64,000 bases of DNA from Acidobacteriota bacterium (lineage in GTDB: Bacteria > Acidobacteriota > UBA4820): assembly GCA_029559035.1 (NCBI GenBank), contig JAKQCT010000017.1:28501-92500 (forward strand), given 5' to 3'. Position 1 is the first letter of the stretch, and each line of letters opens with the position of its first letter. The notes under the pieces were generated by a model. The model was not told the origin of the DNA and searched no databases. It saw only the letters and a list, made by a program, of their open reading frames with translations. A program made the position numbers and the translations under genes. Positions 35,011 to 43,889 of this stretch are shown in pieces.

Positions 35011-35595
35011 TTACTTGCTGAACAGTTTTCCCACGATCCCGAGCACGTCGTCGGCCGCGGAACCGTCGCCGTCCATGTCGAGAAGGCTGCCAAGAGCTCC
35101 CATCATGTCGGGATTTTCTTCCTGAGCCCGCTGCGACTGCCCGCCGAGGAAATCGGCAAGGCCGCCGGCGTCGAAGTTCTGCTGCCTCTTGTTGCGGCCG
35201 AGGAATCCCATGACCAGGGGAGCCGCGATTGTCAGAAGCTTTCCTATCTGCGCCATGTCGAGGCCGGTCCCCTGGGAAAGTCCCTTCGAGACAACCTGCT
35301 GTTTGCCGCCGAGGATGTGGCCGAGGATTCCCGCTCCGTTCGCCTGTTCGGGATTTCCCAAAAATCCCGCCAAGTCGTCGAGAACGGATCCGTCATGATC
35401 CCTGTCAAGAGCCCCGAGAAGCGACTGCGCCCCCGACTGCTGCGAAGTGTTCCGGGAAAGAGCCTGAAGAAGCATCGGTATCGCCGCCGACAGGGCTGAT
35501 CCCGTCGTCTTCTCATCCGCGCCGATCTGCCTGCTGATCTGCGAAAGTCCTCCGCCCGCGAGCTGCTGCATGAGCATATTGGTCAATGAATCCAT
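35011..35595 (-). CDS. DUF937 family protein with two EF-hand-like loops
   Basis: A 194-residue soluble protein with the DUF937 pattern (MDSLTNMLMQQLAGGGLSQI, SALSAAIPMLLQALSRNT, GKLLTIAAPLVMGFLGRNKR). Two calcium-loop-like motifs are embedded, DRDHDGSVLDDL (64-75) and DMDGDGSAADDV (173-184), each with acidic residues at positions 1, 3, 5 and 12. They fall at the ends of two structural repeats, suggesting an internal duplication. DUF937 proteins have no established biochemical function. The gene stands alone; its ATG has GGAGG in front. Confidence 0.85.
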   Translation of the reverse strand: MDSLTNMLMQQLAGGGLSQISRQIGADEKTTGSALSAAIPMLLQALSRNTSQQSGAQSLLGALDRDHDGSVLDDLAGFLGNPEQANGAGILGHILGGKQQVVSKGLSQGTGLDMAQIGKLLTIAAPLVMGFLGRNKRQQNFDAGGLADFLGGQSQRAQEENPDMMGALGSLLDMDGDGSAADDVLGIVGKLFSK

Positions 35596-35714
35596 CTTTC
35601 CCTCCTTTTATCAGTATGCTTTGAATGGCCCGGTTTCTCCGGAACCGGCATCTTTTCCATCATATCACACGTCGGCGGAACAGATAAGGAAATCAACCTG
35701 AAGACAGACAGATC

Positions 35715-36056
35715 CTATTTTATGACCGCGACGGGATAATACAGAGGAAGCTGCCACGAGATCGCGCAGGTCAGGCCCCAGATCAGGGAAACGATGCAGA
35801 CAGTCCAAAAAGCAAGTTCATCGAACGTTTTCTGCTTATCCTCGTCCCCGAACCTTAGGAAGATCACCGCGAAAGCTATCAGTGGCAGTACGTATCCGGC
35901 GTAATGATACCTGCCGAAGAATGCCGTGAGCACGGGAAGATGGTTCATGTCGAGCTTGTGGCCGTATTGAAAGATGTTGACCTGCAGAAGGCTGTGCCAC
36001 TGGGCGAAAACAGCTGCCGTCAGCGCTAAGAGGAAACCCGCGATCTTTCGTATCAA
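35715..36056 (-). CDS. Small membrane protein, function unknown
   Basis: A 113-residue protein with three or four hydrophobic stretches: IAGFLLALTAAVFA, AGYVLPLIAFAVIFL, FWTVCIVSLIWGLTCAISW, and a short tail PLYYPVAVIK. The start is TTG at 36056, with AAGGAGAACGGC supplying the ribosome-binding site. It lies 40 nt after the CPBP protease gene on the same strand. No domain is recognised. Confidence 0.65.
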   Translation of the reverse strand: MIRKIAGFLLALTAAVFAQWHSLLQVNIFQYGHKLDMNHLPVLTAFFGRYHYAGYVLPLIAFAVIFLRFGDEDKQKTFDELAFWTVCIVSLIWGLTCAISWQLPLYYPVAVIK

Positions 36057-36096
36057 AGCCGTTCTCCTTTCATCCTTCCTCCGCGTCCATTCAAGC

Positions 36097-36828
36097 TCAC
36101 CCGATGACCCCCTTCACCAGCCTGATCATCGCGAGGGCGTTGAGTGCCCCATGGGCTATTATCCCCGGCCATGTGCTGCGCCTTCTCTGGCAGACATACG
36201 AGAGCCCCAGAGCGCCGGGAAGGATCAGGGCTATGTCGTACAGGAAGAACACGTGGAACAGTGTCCACAACAACCCCTGCACGATCCAGGCCCATCTGCC
36301 GTGCTGAAGGATCTGCCTCGGAAATATATAACCGCGCCACCAGAGCTCTTCGCCGGCGATGTTGAAAAAATAGCCCGCGAAGAAAACCCCGAGAAGCCAC
36401 CAGTTCCCGGCAAGTTCGAATCCGGCGAAATGTTTTTCGTTTCCCAGAACCTTGTCCAGGACGTCCGGACTGGGAGTATATTCATACAAAAGGTTGGCAA
36501 GAGGGACCATGGAAACATAGCTGACTATGAAGAAAATGGTGAGCCCCAAAGACCATACCCAGTCGCCCCGGTTCATCTTATTCAAGCGGAACCTCTCCCT
36601 GATCTCCGGCCAGGAGATCTTTCTTCCCTCCAGGCGGAGCCCGATGAAAGCCGCCGCGAAGAGAAGGATCATGGGGAACGAAAAAACCGCGTAGTTAAGC
36701 ATCGGGTGGAGCCCCCGGCCGTCGAGCCACGGCATGATCCTGTACATCACCAGGATCTCCAGGAGACAGGGTATCCCGAAGAGCGTGACTGAAAGCCAGA
36801 GCGGCATCGGCCGGATCTTGTCATTCAT
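36097..36828 (-). CDS. CPBP-family intramembrane metalloprotease (CAAX protease-like)
   Basis: About 243 residues with seven or eight hydrophobic segments. The ABI/CPBP motifs are present in order: GEELWWRGYIFPRQ (motif 1, EExxxR), WTLFHVFFLYD (motif 2 His), and PGIIAHGALNALAMIR (motif 4 region, HGxxN). These residues form the intramembrane active site of Rce1-like proteases. Bacterial members are linked to maturation of peptides or membrane-protein quality control. ATG 36828 is preferred because AGGG precedes it; an upstream ATG at 36852 is possible. The substrate is unknown. Confidence 0.87.
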   Translation of the reverse strand: MNDKIRPMPLWLSVTLFGIPCLLEILVMYRIMPWLDGRGLHPMLNYAVFSFPMILLFAAAFIGLRLEGRKISWPEIRERFRLNKMNRGDWVWSLGLTIFFIVSYVSMVPLANLLYEYTPSPDVLDKVLGNEKHFAGFELAGNWWLLGVFFAGYFFNIAGEELWWRGYIFPRQILQHGRWAWIVQGLLWTLFHVFFLYDIALILPGALGLSYVCQRRRSTWPGIIAHGALNALAMIRLVKGVIG

Positions 36829-36916
36829 CTCCGCTTTCCCTTCATGGATCATGCGATCACCGCCGTTTCAGCTTTCTCATCAGCCCGGCTATTATCGTGT
36901 GCCTGGGCCCCCGGTG

Positions 36917-38341
36917 TTATTTCCTGTCCCTGCATTCGAGAACGCTCACCTGCCCCTGTCTCGCGATGTCCGCCGCATTGGCAAGTATCCTGGCGCTCTC
37001 CTGCGGAGCGTGGAAACCCATCGAATTTTCAGAGGAAATGAAATCGAGGTACCACTGCGCCTTGCGCTGCAACTCGAGACCTTCCTTCAGCTGTTCATCC
37101 GTCGCGCCGTCCTCCCTGGCCTTCACTATCGCGGCGACGAGGTCGGCCACGGCTTTTCCCGCGTTCTGAAGAAGTTCGTAATTGCGGTCCTGTATCTTGT
37201 CGACCCTTCCCTGCAGTTCCTGTTCAGGGACCGAATGACATACCTGACAGGCACGATTGATGTTCAGCAACGGGCTTCTCACCCAGTGGTCGGATATCTT
37301 CGTCGCTCCGGATCGGACATAGGGCATGTGGCAGTCTGCGCAGGCGACTCCCGCCCTCGAGTGAACGCCCTGGCTCCAGACCTCGAACTCCGGATGCTGG
37401 GCCTTCAGGATCTTTGCCCCTGTCAGCTTGTGCTTGAAATCGTAAAAAACCTCTCCATCCGGGAAGGTCTTTTCGTTCCAGTATTTCTCCACTTTTTCGA
37501 CAGCCAGGCCGTCGCCCCAAGGGAAAGTGAGAGGCATCTTCCCCGAACAGTAGTACTCGACGTGGCACTGCCCGCAGACAAAGGAGCGCATCTCGTTGCG
37601 GGTGCCATCCTTGTTGGGATCGTAAGGGGCCTTCCGGCTTCCCTTCCTCCAGAGCTCTACGGAAGGAAGATGCGGAACCGGCTCTTCCGAGGCGGCCAGT
37701 TCGCTTATCCCTCGAATGAACCCGGGGCGGGTGACCCTCAGCTGCATCGTATTCGGGTCGTGGCAGTCGACGCAGGAGACGGGGTACCCGTGCCCCATTT
37801 TCTTCAGCTTTTCGTTGACCTCCTTGTAGGACAGCTTGTAAGTCGCGTCAAGTCCAGCCATGACATCGTCTTTGCCAAGATCCCTGTATAGAGGCATGAC
37901 CGACGCGTGGCAGTGAAGACAGGACCCCGACTGCGGGACCTGCTGTCGGAGGGTCTTCTCCTGGTCCTCCAGCATGTAGGCGTGTCCCCTTCGCTCCCTG
38001 TAATCGATAGCGAATGCGTAACCCTGGTATATCGTCGTGAGCCAGGGGTACTTCTCCGCCTTTTCCGGTGGCATGGATTCAGAGCCTCCGTGACCGCCGA
38101 ACCTCGTCCTCGTGGTCAGAGAGGTCCTGTTGTAGAGGTCGTACTGGGTCGGCCAGTTGCGCCCCCACACCGCTGGGTCGGTCGTGTCCTCGCCGACCTC
38201 CACAACCCTGACGAACGGCAGGGCCGCCTCAGCCTTCCTCTGCTGAATGTTCATCATGAGGGCGCCGACGGCGACGGCACCGATGACGGCGCCGATGAAA
38301 ACCAGTACCAGTAAGTAGCGGAAGGGCACCTGAATTCTCAT
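36917..38341 (-). CDS. nrfA: Ammonia-forming cytochrome c nitrite reductase
   Basis: A 474-residue pentahaem enzyme reducing nitrite to ammonium in the periplasm. An N-terminal membrane segment ([20 protein letters not shown]) acts as signal/anchor. Five haem motifs are seen: CLHCH (141-145), CVDCH (190-194), CGQCH (256-260), CADCH (334-338) and CQVCH (365-369). Catalytic residues are recognisable in CGQCHVEYY and [10 protein letters not shown] (His316). The first, catalytic haem site is CxxCH instead of the CxxCK common in enterobacterial NrfA, placing it with the histidine-ligated variant. Its ATG overlaps the nrfH stop (ATGA). Confidence 0.95.
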   Translation of the reverse strand: MRIQVPFRYLLVLVFIGAVIGAVAVGALMMNIQQRKAEAALPFVRVVEVGEDTTDPAVWGRNWPTQYDLYNRTSLTTRTRFGGHGGSESMPPEKAEKYPWLTTIYQGYAFAIDYRERRGHAYMLEDQEKTLRQQVPQSGSCLHCHASVMPLYRDLGKDDVMAGLDATYKLSYKEVNEKLKKMGHGYPVSCVDCHDPNTMQLRVTRPGFIRGISELAASEEPVPHLPSVELWRKGSRKAPYDPNKDGTRNEMRSFVCGQCHVEYYCSGKMPLTFPWGDGLAVEKVEKYWNEKTFPDGEVFYDFKHKLTGAKILKAQHPEFEVWSQGVHSRAGVACADCHMPYVRSGATKISDHWVRSPLLNINRACQVCHSVPEQELQGRVDKIQDRNYELLQNAGKAVADLVAAIVKAREDGATDEQLKEGLELQRKAQWYLDFISSENSMGFHAPQESARILANAADIARQGQVSVLECRDRK

Positions 38342-38913
38342 GGAATGATCTCCCCTTTTCTATTTATCTTGTACCCGCCCCCGAGACCTGCGCGCGGACC
38401 GTGACCGACGGACGAATGGCAATGCACGCAGTCCACTTCCATCCTTGCCCCTCCCGCCTCGGGTCGCATGTAAGCAACGAGGTCAGCGTGACACCTGACG
38501 CAGTTGGCTTGGAGTATCTCGGAGTTCTTCTTTTTTATCATTATCGGTTCATGGAAATCCTGGAAAGTGAATCCCTTGGAATGATGATACCCGTTCTCGG
38601 CCTTGGCGATGTACTTGCCCGGAAAACCGTGAGGAAGATGGCAGTCCGCGCACACCGCCGAATGGTGATGACCCGATTTCTGCCAGGAATCGTACTGTAG
38701 GTTCATTATGTGGCAATTCGCGCAAACCTTGGGGTCCGAGCTCATGTAGGAGAATCCTTCGGCGTAGTAGAAGGTATAAATCCCGAGACCGGAAGTAAAT
38801 CCCACCAATAACGCCAGGAGAAGACCGGTCCTTTTGCCGACAAAATCCTCGGGGTTCGAGAGAAAGGTTTTTAGCTTATGCAATAAAGTCCCGGCTTCTG
38901 CCCGATCGACCAT
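38338..38913 (-). CDS. nrfH: Tetrahaem quinol dehydrogenase of nitrite reductase
   Basis: A 191-residue NapC/NirT-family cytochrome. One N-terminal transmembrane helix ([20 protein letters not shown]) is followed by four haem motifs: CANCH (64-68), CADCH (88-92), CVRCH (138-142) and CVHCH (162-166). It takes electrons from menaquinol and passes them to NrfA. It is coupled to nrfA by a 4-nt overlap and preceded by a 187-residue gene of unknown function in the same unit. The N-terminal extension before the helix is somewhat long. Confidence 0.94.
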   Translation of the reverse strand: MVDRAEAGTLLHKLKTFLSNPEDFVGKRTGLLLALLVGFTSGLGIYTFYYAEGFSYMSSDPKVCANCHIMNLQYDSWQKSGHHHSAVCADCHLPHGFPGKYIAKAENGYHHSKGFTFQDFHEPIMIKKKNSEILQANCVRCHADLVAYMRPEAGGARMEVDCVHCHSSVGHGPRAGLGGGYKINRKGEIIP

Positions 38914-38922
38914 CGTTATAAT

Positions 38923-39486
38923 TTAACCTTGCACGACACGGCGTGTCAATCGGAAACGCTGTATTTTTCGCTGTGGACGGGGTGTTTCTTCCACCAATTC
39001 AAATTTTTGGTTGATAACCATGGTTTCAAGATGTACCTGGAACCCCTGATACTTCGGATCCATGCGGATCTCCGGCGGGACCATCCTCTCTTCGAGCTTT
39101 TCATAGTCGAGAGGAGTCGCCGCGACAGCGAGCTGTTTCTCCGCCGGCATCATCTCCACCCTGACCCGCTCTCCTTTCAGCAGCCTTCCCATCCCCCCTC
39201 CTGTGTAGGGGGCCTTCCAATGTGTCGTGAATTCCACGTCCTGGTCTTCCATCGACTCGTAAACATCGCCGTGCCGGGGAAAACGATAGCCCGACGGCAC
39301 CAGGCTCAACTCGTATTCCTCGGCCCAGTTGAGTTCGGGCCGGCCCAGAGATGTCCTCTTTCCGGCTTCAACTTCCGCGTACAGGTCCTTGAGCGTCAGC
39401 TTCCAGTCGGCCGGCCTGGGAGGGACGGGGACAGACGCGGGATCGGGCCCGAGCAGCAGATCGAAGAACTTCTTGATCAACCCCAT
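38923..39486 (-). CDS. Unknown protein encoded with nrfHA
   Basis: A 187-residue protein with no signal peptide, although the first residues (GLIKKFFDLLLGP) are amphipathic. The rest is rich in charged residues, with PRPADWKLTLKDLYAEVEAG, ESMEDQDVEFTTHWKAPYTG and ERMVPPEIRMDPKYQGFQVH. No CxxCH motif is present. It starts the nrf operon, with its own promoter and 9 nt to nrfH. I do not recognise it; it could assist nitrite reductase assembly or regulation. GCGAGG supplies the ribosome-binding site. Confidence 0.75.
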   Translation of the reverse strand: MGLIKKFFDLLLGPDPASVPVPPRPADWKLTLKDLYAEVEAGKRTSLGRPELNWAEEYELSLVPSGYRFPRHGDVYESMEDQDVEFTTHWKAPYTGGGMGRLLKGERVRVEMMPAEKQLAVAATPLDYEKLEERMVPPEIRMDPKYQGFQVHLETMVINQKFELVEETPRPQRKIQRFRLTRRVVQG

Positions 39487-39509
39487 TTTCAGCCTCGCTT
39501 TCAGGGAAA

Positions 39510-39537
39510 ATTATATAACCATGGAAAGGAAAATCAA
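39510..39537 (-). promoter_or_regulatory. Sigma-70-type promoter of the nrf operon
   Basis: On the minus strand TTGATT (39537-39532) and TATAAT (39515-39510) are separated by 16 bp, 24 nt before the first gene of the nrf operon. Confidence 0.6.
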
Positions 39538-39574
39538 GAATTGTCACCGCCGAACGCCTTGTACCCGACGATCG

Positions 39575-39583
39575 TGCTATAAT
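39575..39583 (+). promoter_or_regulatory. Extended -10 promoter of the carboxypeptidase gene
   Basis: TGCTATAAT is a perfect extended -10 element 24 nt before the ATG at 39608; no good -35 is visible, as expected for this class. Confidence 0.5.
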
Positions 39584-39607
39584 CGTATCTGCTGAATGGG
39601 GGTTTAG

Positions 39608-42283
39608 ATGCGCCTGAAATTTTTTTCCCTGGTGGTCGCAACGTTCTTTTTCTGTTTTCCGGCCTTCCCCGACACCTTCGATACGCACACTCTCTGCGCC
39701 GTCACCGTAGCCGAAAAAGGAGATCTGGAATTCCTTTACAAGATCCGGGCTGACATCGTCGGCCGGAAGGGCGATGTTTACAAGGCTCTTTTGACGGACG
39801 GACAAATTTGCCTGCTCCGCGAGCACGATGTCAAAGTGGAAGTGCTTTACGATGAAATGGCCGCGGAGCGCGCTCTTTTCGCAACTCCGGGATTCTGCAG
39901 CAACACCGCATGGCCGTGCTACTACACGGCTTCGACCTTCAACACCGCCAATCCCCCTTCAGGGAGCCTCATGAGGCACATGCTCGACCTTTACAACGCG
40001 CATCCTTCGATCGTCCGGCTTTATGACATTGGCAATTCGGAGGACGGAGCCTACGACATCATCGCCATGAAGATAACGGACAACCCGGACATCGAAGAAG
40101 CCGAGCCGGAGATCAGGATCTACGGGGACATACACGGAGACGAAGTCAGCGGGATGATGGTCGCCTGCGACGTGCTCGACTGGATCCTGGCGAACTACGC
40201 GACGGATGCCGATGCGCAGAAGCTCGTGAACGACGGCGAACTGTGGTTCATCCCGCAGGGGAATCCCTGGGGGCTTATGAACCAGACAAGATACAACAGC
40301 AACGATGTCGACCTTAACCGCAACTTCTGGGGACCTGACGGGAGCAGCGACGGCAGCGGCGACTTCTCGGAAGCGGAAACCCAGGCCATCCGCGACCTGA
40401 CGGAGGTCATGGGAAAGAGGTTCGTCACATCGCTTTCCTTTCACGCCGGGGAGATCTGTTTCAATTCGGTTTACAACTACGCTTCAACGCCGACTACCGA
40501 CGAACCGATATTCTTCGAATCGCGCTCGGGCGGCCCGGAAGGCTATGCCGATCCCTCGCCTTTCGGCCTGGCACAGGCATACTTTGACGGGTGCACGACA
40601 AGCGGATTCTGGTACACCAACGGCGCCGACTGGTACATCACCAACGGAGACACCAACGACTGGTCCTATTACCAGTGGTCCGACCTCGACACCACGCTTG
40701 AAGTCACGACCACCAAATGGCCCGACTCGAGCCAGATACCGGCATACACCTCCCAGCACCGGCAGGCAACTCTCAATTACATGCTAAAGACCTTCCAGGG
40801 AGTTTCCGGCCTGATGACGGACCAATCCTCCGGCACGCCGCTCGACGGGACGGTCACCGCCACATGCACGGCTACTTCCTCTCCCTACGTTACGGTCCCG
40901 CATGCCTACAAGGATGTGCTGACCGACCCGGATATCGGCGATTTCCACCGCGTTCTCGAGCCGGGGACTTACACGATCGAATGCAAGGCGGCCGGTTACC
41001 CCACTACCACTTTTACAGGCGTAGTGGTGAACGCCGACCAGACTACGACCGTAAACTGCCCCATGTGCAGCACAAACCTCGTCTATCTGTCCTCGACGGT
41101 AAACGACCTGTGCGGTGGTGTATCGGGAGACGGGATCGTCGATCCCGGAGAAACGATCGAACTCCAGGTGACCCTGTCCAATCCGGGAACGGTCGGGGCG
41201 ACGGGAGTTTCCGCCACCATAACATCCGGCACGTCAGGCGTGACCATGGTCGACAACGCATCCGCATTTCCCGACATCGCGGGAGGAGGCACCGGAGCAA
41301 GCATCGCCCCCCATTTCCGGTTTAGTGTGGGTGAGGGCGTTGCGTGCGGGACAGTCCTCTCCTTTTCGATACAAATGACATGCGCCCAGGGATCCTGGAG
41401 CGGCGCGTTCAACCTGACCGTGGGCACGGTTGTCGGAGGCGGAACCACAACGGACTTCAGCGAAGATTTCTCTTCCGGCAGCGCGTCCGGATGGACCTTC
41501 AGCAAGACGGGAAACGGGAACAATTGGGCCGTGACCCCATCATACTATTGCGGCTCTGCAAGCGGTCTCTATTATCCATACAATTCGAGCTACGCTGCGG
41601 ACGCCTGGGCTTTTTCCCCCGGCATCGCGATGACAGCGGGGACGACCTACACTCTGGGATTCTCGCAGAAAGTCCAGTCATCAACCTGGCCTGAAAAGTT
41701 CGAAGTGAAATGCGGAACTGCGGCGACGTCATCGGGACAGACAGCAACGATTCTCCCTTCAGCAACCTATACGAACACCACATGCACTTCGAGGGCTCCG
41801 ACCTTCACCGTTCCGACGACGGGAACATATTACCTGGGCTTCCACTGCACGAGCGACGCGGACATGTATTACCTCATAATAGACGGCATCCAGCTTACTC
41901 ACACCGGCATCGCAAGCTGCACTATGCACCCCTGTTCCGAGACCGTCGAAGCTCCCGAGGATGAGGTCATCGAATCCTCCGTAAGCGCGGGAGGTTTCGG
42001 TTGGAGCGCCACCGATGCCGAAAATTACAGAGTCGTCAGAGGACTCCGCGCAAACCTCGCCGCTCTCGATACCGGCTCGGCGGATTTCTCCTGCTACAAG
42101 TGGGGCACGAACGCCGCGCTCAGCGTGGATATTTCCGGAGACGATCCTTCCTCCGTTGAGGGGAAGTGTTTCTATTACATCATCCAGGGATACAACGGCT
42201 CCGACCCGGACCTTTATACCGGCCCGGCCGGGAATTCAACGGCGGGAGCCAGACAGGTGAACACACAAGCCGCCTGCGACTGA
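39608..42283 (+). CDS. Secreted M14 zinc carboxypeptidase with beta-sandwich C-terminal domains
   Basis: An 891-residue exported protein. A signal peptide (FSLVVATFFFCFPAFP) leads to a pro-region to about residue 110 and the M14 catalytic domain (115-395). Zinc ligands are DIHGDE (His176, Glu179) and SLSFHAGE (His279); the substrate-binding segment is DVDLNRNFWG; the catalytic Glu lies in TTLEVTTTKWP (Glu365). Then come a carboxypeptidase-regulatory-like domain (395-480), a CARDB/NEW3-like domain (DPGETIELQVTLSNPGTVGA), a jelly-roll domain from about 615, and a final Cys-containing Fn3-like segment. It would trim peptides outside the cell, fitting a proteolytic, amino-acid-fermenting lifestyle. 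It is a single-gene unit with its own promoter and terminator. Confidence 0.92.
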   Translation: MRLKFFSLVVATFFFCFPAFPDTFDTHTLCAVTVAEKGDLEFLYKIRADIVGRKGDVYKALLTDGQICLLREHDVKVEVLYDEMAAERALFATPGFCSNTAWPCYYTASTFNTANPPSGSLMRHMLDLYNAHPSIVRLYDIGNSEDGAYDIIAMKITDNPDIEEAEPEIRIYGDIHGDEVSGMMVACDVLDWILANYATDADAQKLVNDGELWFIPQGNPWGLMNQTRYNSNDVDLNRNFWGPDGSSDGSGDFSEAETQAIRDLTEVMGKRFVTSLSFHAGEICFNSVYNYASTPTTDEPIFFESRSGGPEGYADPSPFGLAQAYFDGCTTSGFWYTNGADWYITNGDTNDWSYYQWSDLDTTLEVTTTKWPDSSQIPAYTSQHRQATLNYMLKTFQGVSGLMTDQSSGTPLDGTVTATCTATSSPYVTVPHAYKDVLTDPDIGDFHRVLEPGTYTIECKAAGYPTTTFTGVVVNADQTTTVNCPMCSTNLVYLSSTVNDLCGGVSGDGIVDPGETIELQVTLSNPGTVGATGVSATITSGTSGVTMVDNASAFPDIAGGGTGASIAPHFRFSVGEGVACGTVLSFSIQMTCAQGSWSGAFNLTVGTVVGGGTTTDFSEDFSSGSASGWTFSKTGNGNNWAVTPSYYCGSASGLYYPYNSSYAADAWAFSPGIAMTAGTTYTLGFSQKVQSSTWPEKFEVKCGTAATSSGQTATILPSATYTNTTCTSRAPTFTVPTTGTYYLGFHCTSDADMYYLIIDGIQLTHTGIASCTMHPCSETVEAPEDEVIESSVSAGGFGWSATDAENYRVVRGLRANLAALDTGSADFSCYKWGTNAALSVDISGDDPSSVEGKCFYYIIQGYNGSDPDLYTGPAGNSTAGARQVNTQAACD

Positions 42284-42304
42284 AGGATTTCATCTATACG
42301 AACG

Positions 42305-42335
42305 AAAGGCCCCGGCAACGGGGCCTTTTCTTTTT
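42305..42335 (+). terminator. Rho-independent terminator with GCAA tetraloop
   Basis: A perfect 10-bp stem, AAAGGCCCCG-GCAA-CGGGGCCTTT, is followed by TCTTTTT, 21 nt after the carboxypeptidase stop. Confidence 0.92.
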
Positions 42336-42340
42336 CCGAA

Positions 42341-42385
42341 ATGAAACAGTCCTGAAACAGTGGCGAAAAAACGGGCCGTTACACT
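42341..42385 (+). promoter_or_regulatory. Putative Pho box and -10 of the porin gene
   Basis: Direct repeats with exact 11-bp period: ATGAAAC (42341), CTGAAAC (42352), GCGAAAA (42363), each followed by a 4-nt spacer. A -10-like TACACT begins 10 bp after the last unit (42380). The pattern matches the 7+4 architecture of PhoB sites and is shared with the pstS upstream region. GAAAGGAGG then precedes the porin ATG. Confidence 0.65.
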
Positions 42386-42412
42386 TCCGCCTTGTGAAAG
42401 GAGGAAGTTGTA

Positions 42413-43798
42413 ATGAAAAAACTTGCATTGATGGTTATGGCTGCGGCGGTGCTGGGGAGCCTTTCGCCCGTGTCCGCCCAGGAAGTCGACCCGCTGCTCC
42501 AGCTTCTCATCGACAAAAAGGTCCTCACGCAGGACGAAGCTCTGACCGTCCAAAAAGAGTACGACAAGAAAAAGGAAGCGCAGAAAGAGGAAACCAAGAA
42601 GGCGATGGACGACGCGACGAAGCCGATGAAGTCGGTTTCCGACGCCCTCAAGGGACTGAAGATCGGAGGCACATATTATCTTTCCTACCAGAACGGCTCG
42701 TCCTTTAGCGCGTCCGAAGCCGACGGGCTGAAGAGCTACAACAAATTCGTCCTGAAGAGAGGCTACCTCGACGTCAGGAAAGAGATCGCCCCCTGGCTTG
42801 CGACCCGTTTCACGACCGACGTCCACCAGGATTCAGAAGGCAACTATCTCGCGAGGCAGAAATACCTATACGCCGATTTCAAATGGAAGGGCAACAAGGT
42901 CTTCTCGAACCCCCATTTGGAAGTGGGCCTCATCCACACCCCGTGGCTCGACTTCGAAGATTCGATAAACACCTGGAGGATGCAGGACGCGCTCTTCCTC
43001 GACAGGGAGAAGATCCTCGCCAGCGCTGACTCCGGGATCATGTTCGGCGCCAACTTCGGCCCGGCTCTTCCGAAATCATACCAGGACGAAGTTTCCAAGG
43101 GCTTCCCCGGGAAATGGGGCTCCATGGCGGTAGGGATCTATAATGGCGGAGGCTACAGCAAGGGCGAGAAGAACATGAACAAGATTCTCCAGTACAGGGT
43201 AAGCTTCCGGCCCGTTCCCGCCTACATGCCCGGCCTGCAGCTGACGGTGTCGGGAGCAAACGGCAAAGGCAACCTCGAGCCTGTCAACTATGACAAGGAC
43301 GGCATCTTCCTCAACGAGAGGATCTATCCCGACTTCAACCTGATCAACTACATGGTCTCTTACCAGCACGCCAGGTTCACCCTCGCCGGCCAGTGGTTCA
43401 AGGCCGAAGGCAACCCGACGGGAAGCGGATACTACACCCCCGCCCAGTACATTCCGGGGAAAGTGGAATATTCGGACATCTTCTCCGGGCCGAAGACCAA
43501 GGGTTACAGCTACTTCGGCGAAGTGAAGCTCGACGACGCGAAAAAATGGACCCTCTGGGCCCGCTACGAAAAGTTCGACCCCGATACCGAAGGTATTTTC
43601 GAAGCGGTGAAAGAGAACAGCGAAGACGTCCGCAAAAGATACATCTACGGCATCGCTTACAAAATCTACAAGGACAACATCATCCTTCTCGACTACGAAA
43701 AGAACTCCCACACTAAGGAATACGGCAACATCCTTCACGGCGACACCGTCATCCCCGACGAGGAGCGGATCCAGCTCACGCTCCAGATAAAATTCTAG
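42413..43798 (+). CDS. Outer-membrane porin, probably phosphate-selective type
   Basis: A 461-residue protein with signal peptide (MKKLALMVMAAAVLGSLSPV, cleavage at SAQ). A short helical coiled-coil region (QLLIDKKVLTQDEALTVQKE and on to residue 85) precedes a beta-barrel of about 370 residues ending in ...QLTLQIKF with the C-terminal aromatic typical of outer-membrane proteins. The tail segment FVLKRGYLDVRKEIAPWLATRF resembles OprO/OprP-type and related porins. The upstream Pho-box-like repeats support induction by phosphate starvation and hence anion uptake. Pore selectivity cannot be read from sequence. Confidence 0.85.
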   Translation: MKKLALMVMAAAVLGSLSPVSAQEVDPLLQLLIDKKVLTQDEALTVQKEYDKKKEAQKEETKKAMDDATKPMKSVSDALKGLKIGGTYYLSYQNGSSFSASEADGLKSYNKFVLKRGYLDVRKEIAPWLATRFTTDVHQDSEGNYLARQKYLYADFKWKGNKVFSNPHLEVGLIHTPWLDFEDSINTWRMQDALFLDREKILASADSGIMFGANFGPALPKSYQDEVSKGFPGKWGSMAVGIYNGGGYSKGEKNMNKILQYRVSFRPVPAYMPGLQLTVSGANGKGNLEPVNYDKDGIFLNERIYPDFNLINYMVSYQHARFTLAGQWFKAEGNPTGSGYYTPAQYIPGKVEYSDIFSGPKTKGYSYFGEVKLDDAKKWTLWARYEKFDPDTEGIFEAVKENSEDVRKRYIYGIAYKIYKDNIILLDYEKNSHTKEYGNILHGDTVIPDEERIQLTLQIKF

Positions 43799-43831
43799 CG
43801 AAACCACTCCATGACCTCTTTTCAAACCATA

Positions 43832-43862
43832 GGGGGGCTGAAAAGCCCCCCGCTCTTTTTTT
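43832..43862 (+). terminator. Rho-independent terminator with GAAA tetraloop
   Basis: An 8-bp stem GGGGGGCT-GAAA-AGCCCCCC followed by GCTCTTTTTTT, 33 nt after the porin stop. The T-run is followed by TAGAAT (43868), a possible -10 for pfkA. Confidence 0.92.
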
Positions 43863-43889
43863 GGTGGTAGAATTTATGGGGAGATGAAA

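Noticed and set aside
35629..35648. CCGGTT...AACCGG inverted repeat upstream of the DUF937 gene as a terminator
   Set aside because: The T-run is short and mixed, and no gene ends on the plus strand nearby; it could be a leader hairpin but evidence is too thin.
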